DNA of 14,629 nucleotides from an uncultured Prevotella sp. (GTDB lineage Bacteria; Bacteroidota; Bacteroidia; Bacteroidales; Bacteroidaceae), in contig CALIZL010000053.1 of NCBI GenBank assembly GCA_938028745.1, positions 1 through 14,629 on the forward strand, given 5' to 3'. Below, piece after piece: positions 14,522 to 14,629 of this stretch. Position 1 is the first letter of the stretch. Each line of letters begins with the position of its first letter. Position numbers and translations under genes: made by a program. Below the pieces are notes generated by a model. That model had not been told where the DNA came from. It ran no database searches and saw only the letters and a program-made list of their open reading frames with translations.

Positions 14522-14629
14522 CGCCTAGCATTTAGCAGCATTTTACCTTGCGTTTAGCACCAAAATACCTTGCGTTTAGCACCAAAACGCACTCCATTTA
14601 GCACCAAAACGCACTCCATTTAGCACCAA
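14522..14629 (+). repeat. 22-bp tandem array running off the right edge
   Basis: Units are 14522-14543 (diverged), 14544-14565, 14566-14587, 14588-14609 and 14610-14629 (cut by the window). All contain TTTAGCA, and the last four contain TTTAGCACCAA. The units fall into two subtypes, one with TACCTTGCG and one with CGCACTCCA ahead of TTTAGCACC. There are no spacers. The array probably continues beyond the window. Confidence 0.88.

Overview
The window looks like a chromosomal segment from a Prevotella-like member of the Bacteroidales. The evidence is: promoters of the Bacteroidetes type (TTG/TTTG, about 20 bp, then TAnnTTTG); no strong Shine-Dalgarno sequences; an rRNA-type leader at the left edge; an intact housekeeping block (DJ-1/PfpI protein, ispD, recG); and secreted Bacteroidetes-type proteins. 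The genus is inferred from style and protein resemblance, not from a search.

Layout. Positions 1-121 (minus strand) hold a strong promoter and a leader that resembles the start of an rRNA operon lying off the left edge. Positions 253-509 hold a decayed C-terminal fragment of a GH97 (SusB-like) alpha-glucosidase, followed directly by a 22-bp tandem array (511-643). Positions 814-4248 hold a minus-strand operon: DJ-1/PfpI protein, then ispD, then recG. Divergently, positions 4506-7864 hold a two-gene McrBC-type modification-dependent restriction system, with an ATGA overlap between the genes. A second ATGA overlap could start a 30-codon ORF after mcrC.

Positions 8039-12599 carry three exported proteins on the plus strand: a small DVNGDG-loop protein, a large YARHG plus DUF3160 protein, and a CapA-type metallophosphatase. 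The capA gene is bracketed by octamer tandem arrays in opposite orientations (11420-11547 and 12574-12658) that share the unit TGACGAGT. The downstream array runs into the gene and supplies its last codons and stop. Two GC-rich perfect hairpins sit in the first codons of capA.

From about 12660 to the right edge the sequence is AT-rich, accessory and partly decayed. It contains a MITE-like imperfect palindrome (12983-13229), an AT-rich gene for an unknown exported protein whose stop codon lies inside that palindrome, a 15-bp perfect hairpin in the same gene, a short IS-transposase-like remnant (14066-14206), and a second 22-bp tandem array running off the right edge.

The only clear defence system is McrBC, and it is a known type. 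The less explained material is the repeat architecture: octamer arrays around capA, the palindromic element, a pseudoknot-like leader before the DUF3160 gene, and a shared 11-bp inverted motif in the DJ-1/mcrB divergent region.
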